NCBI RefSeq assembly: GCF_964355755.1
Contig: NC_092673.1
Coordinates: 11,539,001 to 11,603,000, forward strand
DNA: 64,000 nucleotides
Direction: 5' to 3'
DNA from: Antedon mediterranea
Taxonomy: Eukaryota > Echinodermata > Crinoidea > Comatulida > Antedonidae
Shown: piece after piece, positions 11,885-26,800 of the stretch
Position numbering within the stretch: the stretch's first letter is position 1
Layout of the letters: each line of letters begins with the position of its first letter
Notes under the pieces: generated by a model
Seen by the model: the letters and a program-made list of their open reading frames with translations, nothing else
What the model was told of the DNA's origin: nothing
The model's database searches: none
Position numbers and translations under genes: made by a program

Positions 11885-14800
11885 GTTAATTTTGATGAAA
11901 TTGTATATTATTATAACTGAGACATTAAGCCTAGGCTAGGCCTTGGCTAGCTAGTAGTAGTAGTAGGCCTAGAAGTCTGGTGTAGTAGGCTAGGTCTAGC
12001 CTAGTAGTAGTAGTAGGCCTAGCGGCGCTAGTTCCGTTTCGCACCTGTTTTTATTTCGACTTCCTTTTGACTCCAAATTGTTAAGCAACTTATTGTGAAT
12101 ACCACACCTTAAAATTGGGCCTCATAAGTACTTTTATGAAGAAGAATCACATAAAAAGTAACAAATAAATCCTTAAATTGATGATTTTAGTTTTACAGAC
12201 ATGTTTCTCGCATACCGTTCGCCGCGAATTTAGCATACTCGAAGTTCAATATTTTCGTTTCTATGGAGTGCCAAAAGAGCAACAACAATAGATGGTTAAA
12301 ACCTCAATGGAATGCGTCTTCTTTTAATGCATTTATTATTGAAATACACGTTTAATTTTAATATATTTTGTCAATAAAAATGCTGTAACATTTTACTGCT
12401 AATAATTTGCTGTTTTCAAATAAATAGCAACCAACCCTAGGCCTAAGAGTAAGACTAAGAGGCATATTATTTAGATTAAGGCATACCCCTACAGTACATG
12501 TAATATGATGATGAATTTGTCGATTTTCATTCCTAAAAGCCCCTGCAAAAACCATGTACAGTATCAACAGTAATATTTTTGTTGCATTGACATTGACAAA
12601 ATATGATAAAATTGAACGTAATTTTCACCAATAAGCATTAAATATAGCCCTCTATTATGATTGCTCTTTTGGCGCTCCATAGAAACAACAACATTGAAGA
12701 TGGAGTATGCGAAATTCACGAACCGATGTGCGAGAAACACGTCTGTAAATTCATCAATTTAAAGGATTTATTTTTTACTTTTTGTGTGATCTCCTTCGTA
12801 AAAGTATTTTTGAGGCCTAATTCTAAGGTGAGGTACTCACGATAAAGTTACGTAACCAATTTTGAGTCGAAATAAACGACAGGTGCGAAACGGAACTAGC
12901 GCCGGCCTAGCTTAGGTGTTTGTAGTACAGTAGTAGGCCTAGCCTAGCCCTCTAGACTAGCCCCTCTACTAGCCTAGTAGGCCAGTACTAGGGGCCTATA
13001 TATAGCCTAGATAGGTAGGCTCTAGACCGGATGCTAGTCGCCGCATTGCAAAGCCGTCCCGTTACAAACAAAGCAGGGATGAGAATTCTCTGCGTTTTTA
13101 AGTATTATTAGCCTTAGGGATACCGAGAGCTGACTCCATTTTCATTACCACGATTAAACAGCGCGCACGTTACTATGCGCGCAATGTCATTGACGCGGTG
13201 TTTTTTTACTTTGGTAAACACTTTTTATTAGGTAATTGTTCTAAAAATAAATTAATTATAAATATATCATTTTGAGTATATATTTATTTACCTATTATTC
13301 TATAAGATCAAGTATTTTTTATTTCCATTTCATTCAACCAAAAATGTGAATATAGTGGTTAAAAGATCGTTATCGCCTAGCGCGTATAGCTTTTGTTTAC
13401 TACAAAACCCTCGGAAGGCTCAATGACCTACCATTTCAACCTTATTTTTGTAGTTGAGCCTCTTATGACCTCAAAATGTTTTTTATTCCTACACCAAGAT
13501 AATATAGTTCCACATACCATGTGCTTGTTACTAAGAAAAATATTAATTTTAACTGCTAAAAAAACAATTTTATCCCGATATTAGGCCTTTATGATTCGAA
13601 TATTTCATAGTAACAACCCATATACCATAAAAAATATCCGTTTAGTCCATTTTTTAAATAATTTTTGTTCAGTGAGGCATATCAAGCCCTCCCTTTACTA
13701 GCTACTATGCTGTTGTTATCACTCCATTGTTTAACGCGTAATTAACGGGAGGCCGGACATGCTGTTCAGTGTTGCGTAACGATGATTCCAACATGTTATT
13801 AACAGTCCTTGTTATGGTATGTTGCGTGAAATCCGGTCATTGTTGTTACAACGCGTTGAAACAACGTATATAATTATATTTATTAAAATAATCATGTATA
13901 ATACTGTATCCTAGGCCTACCGTAAAATAAAAATATATATAGGCCTAGGCCTACACGGTAAAATAAAAATATATAGGTCTAAGCATACTATTTACGATCC
14001 GATTCATGGTATTTTTTAGCCTGGTACGTCGGACGACACGTGTCTAAATTTCTAATAGCCGACTTTCACCTGAAAAAAAAAATGTAACATGATATTGACG
14101 CGAATACCACACTACAGAGAGCTAGGCCATGAACGATTCGTTAAAAGTACACCGCCAGACAATCGCGTAGCTATTGTTTAGATTGCATACTATAAACAAT
14201 TAATAACAAAGAAAGCCTAGAAAGATAAGCTCCTCCTCTCATTAAAATTGTTAAATAATTTTGCTTTGACTGAGCCATTTTGTGACGGTTTCAACTCTTA
14301 TCCATAACATTTCATTGATTAAACAATCAAATATAGATTTGCACTTTAGACAATATTTTTAAAAATGATTTACTGTATCAGTTCAGACTGTGAAGAACAT
14401 GGATTTCGAAAAGGTACACTTTATTTAACGCCAGGAATTCTTCTCACGGAAAAAAATGTGCTGATTGCAATCTGCATAAGCAATCAAAGATCCTGTATCT
14501 TTCTGGGATTCTGCCTTTTCCCCAGATTTATTGTTATTTGTATATATGACATAAAACCTCAGTACTGTGGAATAATACTCTGTATGCTGTCATTCAATAC
14601 TATCGTCCGTTAGATCGGCGTTTAACGGACACAAAAACTCAGTACATTGTGGAATGATGCTACTCTACTGTAATTCAATACTATCGTCCGTTAGATCGGC
14701 GTTTAACGGACACAAAAACTCAGTAACCTGTGGAATGATGCTATACTCTATATGCTGTCATTCAATACTATCGTCCGTTAGCTCGGCGTTTAACGGACAC

Positions 14801-17800
14801 AAAAACTCAGTAAATTGTGGAATGATGCTACTCTATTGTAATTCAATACTATCGTCCGCCGTTAGATCGGCGTTTAACGGACACAAAAACTCAATACAGT
14901 ATACCATGGAGCTATAAAATTGTATAGCTCCATGAGTATACTGTGGAATGATGCTATACTCTATATGCTGTCGGCGTTTAACGGACACAAAAACTCAGTA
15001 AACTGTAGAATGATACTACACTCTATATACAGTAATAGGCCTACTGTCATTTAATATTATCGTCCGTAAACTCGGCATTTAACGGACTCAAAAACTCAGT
15101 AAAACTGTGGAATATGATGCTATATAATACTGTCATTCAATACTATCGTCCATTAGCTCAGCGTTTAACGGACTCAAAAACCCAGTATACTGTGGAATGA
15201 TGGTATACTCTATATGCAGCTGTCATTCAATACTATCGTCCGTAAACTCGGCGTTTAACGGACACAAAAACTCAGTAAATTGTGGAATGATGCTATACTC
15301 TATCTGTCATTTAATACTATCGTCCGTTAGCTCGGCGTTTAACGGACACAAAAACTCAGTAAATTGTGGAATGATGCTATACTCTATCTGTCATTTATTA
15401 CTATCGTCCGTTAGCTCGGCGTTTAACGGACACAAAAACTCAGTAATATAACCTGTGGAATGATGCTATACTCTATATTATGCTGTCATTTTAATACTAT
15501 CGTCCGTTAGCTCGGCGTTTAACGGACACAAAAACTCAGTAAACTCCGGGAATGATGGGTATTCGAATGATGCATACTCTATATACTGTCATCTACTGTA
15601 TCGTCTGTTAACTCGGCGTTTAACGGAACAACGCACTGAATAGTAAATTCGCGCTTGGTTGAGAGCAAGTAGGGGAATTTCCTTTTTTGCGACGCCTCCC
15701 TACTGCAAGAAGGCAATTGCACATTGTTTTTATATATTTATTTTATATACTGTATTTGTGTTTTGCCTATTACACCATTTAGGCCTAAATAGATACAATA
15801 ATTGTTAATGTACACATTTTTTTTTGTATTTTGTAATAAACATGACACCCTTGCAGCAGCATCACGGAGGCTGCCAAAAACACCGTGGTGCGTGTGTACA
15901 TCGCATCGCGGTGATAAAAAACCATGTGCTTGCTAATAACGTGACGTCATATCGCCCAAAGTTTCATCCTCTGTTTTTGGACACACTCGAGGTCAGCGAT
16001 AGTTAAAGTAATGATTGATTTACGTAATACAATAATTGTTAATGTACACAGTTTTTTTAGTATTTTGTAATAAACATGACACCCTTGCAGCAGCATCACG
16101 GAGGCTGGCCAAAAACACTGTGGTGCGTGTTGTACATCGCTTCGCGGTGATAAAAAACCATGTGCTTGCTAATAACGTGACGTCATATCGCCCAAAGTTT
16201 CCTCCTCTGTTTTTGGACACCCTTCTACTCGCGCGGCAGCTACAGTCAGTAAATGTTTTAGCTCTAGATAGACGGCGACCGGTTTCTATATTGTTTGGTC
16301 CATACCATCGTCCATAAAGGCTATACATGCTGATACTATCGATACGACAGTCGGGGTTTTATCCGTGTTTACAATTTCGCCATTTTTTTTTTTTTTTTCG
16401 GTCAAGTGTACGGGGTAAAAAATAAAAAAGGAATTAACGTCAAGCATGCTAAACAAAAAATTAGTATATTATAGGAATGTTCTATAAGTTGAAAATGTTC
16501 AACAAAAATTGTGGAATTGTAGATGCTGATAAATTAATGTTGGGTAAGGTTGTTTTAACAGCATTTTTTTTGCCGTCGAAATGACGGTTTACCACAACAC
16601 CATCTGCAGTTTCAAGGCCCTTTCTACAGCAATTGCCGTCGATCTTCATATTATTATTAGATATTATTGTATTGAACTCTGTAATGTGTGGTGTGATATT
16701 GTCAGTACAAGTAGGTATCCCAATGAAAGCGCACAGAGGGGTATCACTTTTGAAATATTGACGAAATTCGAAAAAGTAGTATGACTTTGATGTTAAATAA
16801 ATCGTATTCAATCTTAATTAATACTTACAAAATTTATATTGTTTGAAAGTACTTGTTTTAATCTATGTATAAGTGTGTTTATAATTAAAATTAATGAATT
16901 AGTTGCCGAGAAAATGCGATTTTAAAACGGTTCTAAAATCCCGTCGAGCCGATTTCCGCGCGTTGAAAACCTCATCGGAAAATCCCCATCAGTTTTCAAA
17001 ACACGATCGCACGATTACCATTGGAGCTAGCGGATTAATTTTTGTTGTATGTTATCAGGCTTTAAATAAGCTTTAATTTGATACGAAAATCGTCTTCTAT
17101 AAATAGGTTTTTCGTAACGAAAAGTCAATTTTTGTGACAAAAATCCAATTTTGATTCACCGTTTATGGAAATATATTATGGATTTTGGTATTAAATTATA
17201 GCTAAATCTACATTGAAATCGATAAAACATAGTTTACAAACGTATTGTGCATGGTAATTGTGCGAACTACATTTTAAAATGGTGCATGAGGCGTAAATCC
17301 CGTTCAAAATTTTAAAGATCCAACCATTATAATCCGGTGAATATTGTAGTGAGTAAAATATTGTACTCTAAAATACGCGCGTGTTTGTTGTGGCGTTTTC
17401 CGTTAAATACATTAATGCACCCTATCTGCGAATGGTACGTTCCATATTTTGAACACGTTGTTTAGTTTTCCTCGCTCGAGTTCGACCGGCTCGACGCGAG
17501 ATGTGTGACAGCAGCGATGTCGGAGATTGACATGTCCTTTTCCGTCGTAGAATATCTGGTTTTACACATTAATTTAACAACTTAAAATTGATGTAATGTG
17601 CGGAAGATTTATTATGCAAGTATACAATGCAAATGCGTTAGGTTAAAATGTACCGAGGAAATTTATTAAGCTAATTTACCAACGTTACATTTGACTCTGT
17701 ATACGGCGGCCGAAAGTCATTAACTGCGACCGAAATACTTTAACGGGAGCGACTACTGATCGCGAGTAAGCCGTGACTTGGCCTAAACTTTAGCTCCGTA

Positions 17801-20800
17801 TTTCAATTTAATAACGTAATAATACGAAAAGAAAACAATTTTTATAATGTTATATATACTATTCAGGTAAAAAATTAATTGTTTTAATTAACATTGATTA
17901 TTTTAAATGAGTTTTTTTTTACCCATATTGTGCGTTTGCCTTAAAAGAGCATATCTTACTTAGCTTAGATTTGGTGTCATAATCATATGGGCCTAAAATC
18001 TTGTTTTACGTATTCAAAAGTTATATATAATAGTATTTATGATTGAAATTATAAATATAAAGTATATTAAAATATTCTAATAATTATACTTACCGAAAAT
18101 TAGTGTAAAAGAAAGGAAACAGTACACACCGTTTTTAACATACTTTTTCATTTTTTTTTTTATAATTTTAAATTTCACCATTAAAAAAATTTTTTTTTTT
18201 CATATACACATCTAAAATATATTTATTAATGAAATATACACTACATTCTAACAAGTACAAAAAAAATTAAATGAATTAGTACAGTAGTTCAAAAGTTACA
18301 GATCATTGAAAAATTGCAGTTTTTTCATTTTTTAGGGAATTCCAGCAAAAATGGGCGTTAAATGCTTTCCTACCACTTTGCGGACCAATAATTTAAAAAA
18401 TAGGTTTCGTTGAGGCTCCAAAAAAAATAGAGTTGTACAACTCTGTGATATCTATAGGTTTAACAAAATTCAAAACTTTTAACTAATTATTGTAAAAGTT
18501 ATAACCTTTTAAAAATGCTTCCAATTTCAACTGCAAAAAACACCATTTTTAGGCAAAAAATCGTATATTTTTTTACCACTTTAAATAACCATAACTTTAG
18601 AACGGGTAATCGGATTTCAATCATTTAAATTGCAAAATGCTAATTACATTAAGTTCTTTATGGTTAACTGAAAGAAAATGTAAAAAAATTAATCTGAATT
18701 TTTTCATTGGGATACCTAGTACAAGGGTCCGTTAAATGAGCGTTTAACGAATATAAAAACGATCTGTTAGGTCGGCGTTTAACGGACGAAAACAATGGAC
18801 GTTGTTCTTCCGTTGTACGCGTTAGATAGTAAATTCAATTTCATTGTACAGTATTAACCCTGATACGCTCTGCTGAGTACAGACCGCCCAACTCATTAAC
18901 GTTTTGCATATTATTAACGCATTTAAAAGTCTATTAACGGAGTAAAAACATTTGGGCACGCTCCCTTATAATAGTCCTAAACTATGGAATTTATTAAGTA
19001 CTTCATTAAAATCTCTACCTAATCTACCTTTGTTCAAATCTAACCTAAAAAAGTCAGCATAATGGCAGTTAAATCTCCTGTTCTTGTTCTTGTTTCCTTT
19101 CTTCTTCGCTTAATTGTTTTCATCTTAGTAATACTAGTACAATTGTCTTAGCACTTAGCTACTGTATTTTTATTGTAAGCCGGACTGCTATTACCTACTT
19201 TATTTATTTATTTACTTTTTTTACTTAATTTTTTTTACATTTTTTATCCTTTCTGGTAAACCCTTTTTAACTGGTGGTCATGACTTAAAGTTTTCCATAA
19301 CTTATTTTGACCTCCATCTGCACATTTGTGATGTTTTTATGTTTATTGTAATTTTTAAGCTATGTTTCTATCTTTTTCGTATTTTGTAATTTTTTTTTTA
19401 TTTTAAAATGTGTTGAAAAACCAATAAAACAAACAAACAAACAATAATTATTATTAGTAAGAAAACGTATAATACTGTAGTATTTCAAACAAGCTACCCT
19501 CTGATTAATGATGGAACGATCCATTTGATAATCTGAATCTGAGTTTTCTAGATCTAGAAAACCCAGATATCTGAGATCTAAATTTTTCTAGACACCAACA
19601 TTAAAATGCTAAAATATTAAAAGAGGGATTCTCAACCAAAAATATTTGGCACATTTTTATACAGCCGTAATTGTGAATTTTCATTCAACCCATCAATGTA
19701 ACTATCAATCAATTGTTAGCAAAATCAGAGATGATGAACTTGGAGCTACTGGTTGATTTGGGATTTCAACTGCTAGCAAAGTTGATTTAATGTGCACTTA
19801 GCTTTTTCTCATTGCTGGGTTTTTAAATAAGTGCATTAAACAGGGATTTTCTGAGGAAATTATATAAGAAATTGCGACAGGTTTGGACGAAAAATTTGTT
19901 TACTTTAACTTGCTTGTTAATATTATTTTTTTTTCTTTAGAAATATCTTCTTGGAAAAGCAAGGGGCGAAACCGCCAAAGGCTACCAAAACAGGCACAAC
20001 AATTGCTGGTGTTGTGTTTAAGGTAAAATACTGTAAATGTAGCAATTTTTACTAAATGTACCAATTTTTACTAAATGTACAACAAAAATAATGTTCAAGA
20101 TTTTGTAACTCTCATTAATTTGACAGATAGAGAACATAAAAAATTAACTAGATCTGAACTCGTCACTTTGACAATTTAGTTATCCGACGAACCATGTGCA
20201 CATCATACGTTAGAATATTGCGCACAATAAAAAAGATTATGCCATTATGTTAGTGTATGCTCTCTTATTTTATACAGTGTACACTAAATTCTGTATACAT
20301 ATTATGTACCGTGTAGCATAGGTATAAATTACGGGACCCGCCTTTTATTCCAATTTTTTAAATTTCAAGAAAATAATCTGAGCAAACACATATTAACATG
20401 TTGAAGGGATTCGAATACGTAGAATATATATGCACGCTCTTTTAAATGTGATGAACTATGACGTAAATGATGAAAATCCGACTTTTTTTAAATTCAACTG
20501 GCCATTTGATGACATCACAACATCTGATTGGCAAAATGTTCACATGAATTCGTATACAATCCAATAGCTTCCAGAAAACGTTTTGATCATGATTATAACT
20601 TTTTATTCTGACGAGCTATAACAGATTGAAATTTACTGTAAAGATGAAAATAAGTGACCCACGTTATTCAAATTTTTAGACATGATGACGAAGATAATTG
20701 ATAGACCTAGACAAATTAAACTCTCAGGGGAAATGTATACGAATAAGCAAGATTCGTTCTATTAAATGTAATAAGCTATGACGAAAGAGACAAAAATCCT

Positions 20801-23800
20801 ATATTTATAAAGATTTACAATACATTGTATTATAACTCACAGATTAACACTAAAAATGGCCGTCCTCCAAGATAAATCATTTTAAAACATGCTTAATGAT
20901 TTAATGCAAGATTATCAATTTTGGAGAGATCCAAGTTTTAACTAAATAATCGCTTTGATTACACAGTGGTTGAGACGTTTTTAATAGTTATCACATTTTT
21001 TAAACACCCTCATAATTAATGATCTGCAGCAGCAAAGAACAATAGATCGTATATCGCACGAGGTTGTTGTGGCGGTGTTTTTTTTTTTGTTTTACTGTAG
21101 TACTACGATCCGATTATGAACATTGTTAACACTTAACAACGCTTGACTGCCAAACACGAAGATCTTCGTGTTTCGCGTTTTTTTTTTTACGAAATCCGGT
21201 AGATAGGTTAATTATTGGTATATAAGTATGGACACTATGTTCGGTCTGGACCGTCAATATTTTACTATTTGAAAGTAACTAATCTGGTTACGAACGACTG
21301 TCAAAATGGTACCTGTCGAAATAACATACACCGCGCATCACAGTAGCGTGTAGAGCAATTGCTTGGCACATTGTGTATCGGTCGCGCGCTAGCTATGCCG
21401 CCGAAGCATTACAAAGGTTTTTGTGGATTGGCATGTTTGTTTGCTATCTGAATAAAAAATAATGGAATCATTTTCAATATGAAGTCATTCATTTTATTAT
21501 TGTATTATACCCTAATTGTTTTGGTGTTTCACTGTAAGTGGCCGAGTTTCACGCAACAAACTTGTTTAGAAATGGTATGGATATTATCATCAGTTTTTAG
21601 CTAGGCTAGCCTAGGCCTAGTCGTAAAACGGATCCGGACCAACTTTAGGCCTGGTTAACTAGGCCTGGTGGGTTTACTATGTGGATTTTGGCGAAACATT
21701 AATGTAAGATTTATGATTTATAAAATGTAATACATTTTTCGATAGTGATAACTTGTTTTTATAGGCCTATCGGTGCCGTGTAAGTAACTTTTTTGTTGTT
21801 TGTTCAGGGATGTCACCACGCTGGTCGGCGCTGGTCGGCCCCGACCAGCACTCAACATTTCCGACCAGGATTTACAGGCTGCCGACCACCACTATTATTT
21901 ATTAATCGTTACGATATTTCTTAGGCCTAGGCCTAACTAAAATTCGTACTAAAACATTTTACCTAGCACATCGTTAATAACAGACAAGCTAGCCTCATAT
22001 AGATAAGACAAAAGACTACAGCAAATGTTTCCGTGGTTACGTACGTTACTTTATTTGTAACACAATACCAGGCCTACCCTGCCCTGGTATTCATTGTTAC
22101 AGCTTGTGAGTCATGGCGAACAACGTGCTACACAGCACAGTGTACAAGTTTAAAGTTCACATAGCGACCATTCAAGCGTTTTATTTTGCACAGATTAAAA
22201 ATACAAACAAGTACGCAGTAATTAAAAATGTATAACTACATAGACCCAAACAAAATCTCTTTTAATTGCTGAATGTTTTGTCACCCTGCTTTAATTATAT
22301 TATGTTACTAGTTTTACATTTTTGTACTCTACGAACTATTAAAAAAAATAAAAAAAACATGCGCATGGTTCAGTGAGACCGGGCAAGTTCGTTCGTTTAT
22401 GATCGCCGAGCATGGTACAATGATTACACGTCCCTGGGATAACTTCAGGTTGCTGAACTTCAGTTAACCCATAAACACGTGTCTCTGTTCTTGCCGGCCA
22501 TGCACTACATGCTTGCCGCACAGTTGTGAAACAAAAAATCCAGAATTCGCGAATACGCTAAAAAACTCTCGCGCAAAAGAACACGAACATTATATCGAGC
22601 AACAAGTAGTAAGGTCTAGGCTAATAATTTATCTACATTATTTGATTAGGGATTAGGCCTAAATAAAGAAGCGCCCGTTTTTGTGGAATTCAGATTTTGG
22701 GTTTTGGGGCATCTATCTAAGCCTTGGCTAGGCCTTAGTGGTCGTAGTGTCTACAAGGCAAGGCTAGGCCTAAGCCTGACGCGATCTATTGCTATTTAAT
22801 CTTGTTTAACAACGTCGTACACTAAATTAACGAACGCGTTTTTACCGACCTCAAAGAAATGGTATAGTCCACAATACATGTGCAGAGCTGAGAGAGAGAG
22901 AGGGGTCGGCGTCCGTCCGTGTTTTGAAGTTTATATTAAAAAAAGCTTTAGAAATCGAAACTCGGAAAATAACTATAATTTATATTCTACTACATAATGT
23001 CATTGGCTTGAATTTTACCGTGGTTGAAACCCTGTGTATGAATAGTTGTAGGGCCTACAAACAAACTGTTTTTTGGTATCATTTTCTCCGTTCTATCACT
23101 CAGAGTAGTTTAAGTAAGGTGCACTTTAAATTGAAATACAGAATCAAGTTTAGGCCAAGATACAGCGTATACATATAACGGCAACTCTTTTCAAAGCGCA
23201 TTTCGGCCGCCTACATAGAATGGATTACGGCCACTGCATCGCAAATTTAAAGGGGGATTCTGGGTTTAAAATTGCTTTTAAATATCGTTTATTTATTAAA
23301 TAAAAAATATTATAACAATATAGACATGTCAGAATGAAGAAGTAATAACGAGAAAATAAAAAAATTAAATTTCATATACATTTTAGGGTAAATTCATGGA
23401 AAATCTGTTTTTCAGCAGCTTAGGGAAGCTCATTAATATTCATGAGATATTCACAAAATCACGTCATCAGTGGATTCCAAACTCGCGACGTCAAGCTTGT
23501 ACGTTGTGTTCTCTCTCCTGTCAAACGACGACCACCCGATCATTGTGAAATACATTTTTTGTAGATTTGCTAAGCTAGGCCTAAAGTGTAATAATACTGT
23601 AACAGTAGTAGCATATATTTATTTGACATTTAGGCCTAATGAAATACAAAATTTAGTACAGATTACGGAGTCATAAATTATACTATTTTTATACCTCGAA
23701 TTAATAGTACAGATCGTATATCGGCTTCACGTACTAGGCTAGGCCTAGCCTAAATCATTTTATTCATGCCGGGGTGAGAGCCATTTCTGACTAGGGATTC

Positions 23801-26800
23801 CATGCCACGATGGCTACGTTAAAACATTGGGGCCATCATTCATGGGCCTAGCTAGCCTATTACTAAACGATTGGCCCATAAATAACAAAACTCAGTGGAT
23901 TCCAAACCCATCCTATCAACCAAACTCCTAAACAATCTAAACCTAAAACGTTCTACAAAAATCGGCTGTAAATATTGAGGCAAAACAAGGTCCGATCGCC
24001 GTCCGCACGTATGGTGTCCCGATCGTCTAATAAGTAGGCCTAGTTTACTCTCCAAAAAAGCGGATACTGCATCAAGCAAGTAGACCGGTAGTAGGAAGGA
24101 GACCTAGCCTAGCCTAGCCGATCCGGCCCAGTTAAAAATTGAGCTAGCTAGTGTAGTAGACCCTATGCGAATTGATACTACCAGGCCTTTTACTTAGGCT
24201 ACACTTGTTAAAATTAGCAATACTGTACTTATGTTTACAAATATTCCAACTCTCTCATTCGAGCAGATATTATCTATACCATTCCGGTAGGTTGAGTCGA
24301 CCTTCAATCAAATACTGTACATCGTTCATGTTGTGATTATAGATGGGGTATACTCGACCCGACCAGTTTGGTATTGTATACTGTATCTGCTTATCACGTG
24401 ACGATGCCAGGCATGGGCAGAGAGAGCACGTGTATCGTCGTCTCGCTCTCCTCGCTCAGCAGGAATGTATACGTTACGCTTCATTGATTTTGAAGGCTTT
24501 CCCTAAGTCAGTGCGAAAATCGGCAAACGTAAAGTGCAAACTTATCTAATTTTTCACTGTTTTGATGGATTTTCATTAGGTATCCCAATGAAAAAATTCA
24601 AATTAATTTTTTTACATTTTCTTTCAGTTAACCATAAAGAACTTAATGTAATTAGCATTTTGCAATTTAAATGATTGAAATCCGATTACCCGTTCTAAAG
24701 TTATGGTTATTTAAAGTGGTAAAAAAATATACGATTTTTTGCCTAAAAATGGTGTTTTTTGCAGTTGAAATTGGAAGCATTTTTAAAAGGTTATAACTTT
24801 TACGATAATTAGTTAAAAGTTTTGAATTTTGTTAAACCTATAGATATCACAGAGTTGTACAACTCTATTTTTTTTGGAGCCTCAACGAAACCTATTTTTT
24901 AAATTATTGGTCCGCAAAGTGGTAGGAAAGCATTTAACGCCCATTTTTGCTGGAATTCCCTAAAAAATGAAAAAACTGCAATTTTTCAATGATCTGTAAC
25001 TTTTGAACTACTGTACTAATTCATGAAATTTTTTTTGTACTTGTTAGAATGTAGTGTATATTTCATTAATAAATATATTTTAGATGTGTATATGAAAAAA
25101 AAAAATTTTTTTAATGGTGAAATTTAAAATTATAAAAAAAAAAAATGAAAAAGTATGTTAAAAACGGTGTGTACTGTTTACTTTCTTTTACACTAATTTT
25201 CGGTAAGTATAATTATTAGAATATTTTAATATACTTTATATTTATAATTTCAATCATAAATACTATTATATATAACTTTTGAATACGTAAAACAAGATTT
25301 TAGGCCCATATGATTATGACACCAAATCTAAGCCGGGCTGCTAAGTAAGAATAAGATATGCTCTTTAAGGCAAACGCACAATATGGGTCAAAATAAACTC
25401 ATTTAAACTAATCAATGTTAAGTAAAACAATTAATTGTTTACCTGAATAGTATATATAACATTATAAAAATTGTTTTCTTTTCGTATTATTACGTTATTA
25501 AATTGAAATACGGAGCTAAAGTTTAGGCCAAGTCACGGCTTACTCGCGATCAGTAGTCGCTCCCGTTAAAGTATTTCGGTCGCAGTTAATGACTTTCGGC
25601 CGCCGTATACAGAGTCAAATGTAACGTTGGTAAATTAGCTTAATACATTTCCTCGGTACATTTTAACCTAACGCATTTGCATTGTATACTTGCATAATAA
25701 ATCTTCCACACATTACATCAATTTTAAGTTGTTAAATTAATGTGTAAAACCAGATATTCTACGACGGAAAAGGACATGTCAATCTCCGACATCGCTGCTG
25801 TCACACATCTCGCGTCGAGCCGGTCGAACTCGAGCGAGGAAAACTAATCAACGTGTTCAAAATATGGAACGTACCATTCGCTGATAGGGTGCATTAATGT
25901 ATTTAACAGAAAACGCCACAACAAACACGCGCGTATTTTAGAGTACAATATTTTACTCACTACAATATTCACCGGATTATAATGGTTGGATCTTTAAAAT
26001 TTTTGAACGGGATTTACGCCTCATGCACCATTTTAAAATGTAGTTCGCACAATTACCATGCACAATACGTTTGTAAACTATGTTTTATCGATTTCAATGT
26101 AGATTTAGCTATAATTTAATACCAAAATCCATAATATTTTTCCATAAACGGTGAATCAAAATTGGATTTTTGTCACAAAAATTGACTTTTCGTTACGAAA
26201 AACCTATTTATAGAAGACGATTTTCGTATCAAATTAAAGCTTATTTAAAGCCTGATAACATACAACAAAAATTAATCCGCTAGCTCCAATGGTAATCGTG
26301 CGATCGTGTTTTGAAAACTGATGGGGATTTCCCGATGAGGTTTTCAACGCGCGGAAATCGGCTCGACGGGATTTTAGAACCGTTTTAAAATCGCATTTTC
26401 TCGGCAACTAATTCATTAATTTCAATTATAAACACACTTATACATAGATTAAAACAAGTACTTTCAAACAATATAAATTTTTTAAGTATTAATTAAGATT
26501 GAATACGATTTATTTAACATCAAAGTCATACTACTTTTTCGAATTTCGTCAATATTTCAAAAGTGATACCCCTCTGTGCGCTTTCATTGGGATACCTATT
26601 TTCATAGAAAATTGACTTTATAAATGGGAAGACCAACTAAAATTACATCAGATAAGTATAATTTTACAAAAGTAATTGATATGGTTAATGATAACGAGTC
26701 GTCGGAAGATTGACCATTTCACGAATTTCCTATTCTGTAACCACAGTGTGATTTTGCCGTAGCTGCACTTGTAATCTGGCCTCATTTCACAGCCTTCGTT

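Noticed and set aside
14654-15451. Repeated short frames with SAFNGHKNS
   Set aside because: Frames of the hairpin-containing tandem array; unit length varies with indels that are not multiples of three.
14560-15640. CRISPR-like appearance of regular repeats
   Set aside because: Repeats and intervening segments are all copies of one unit, and the window is clearly eukaryotic.
16020-16328. Overlapping 102- and 93-codon frames on opposite strands
   Set aside because: They lie in the direct duplication, are not preserved as one frame in both copies, and show no motif.
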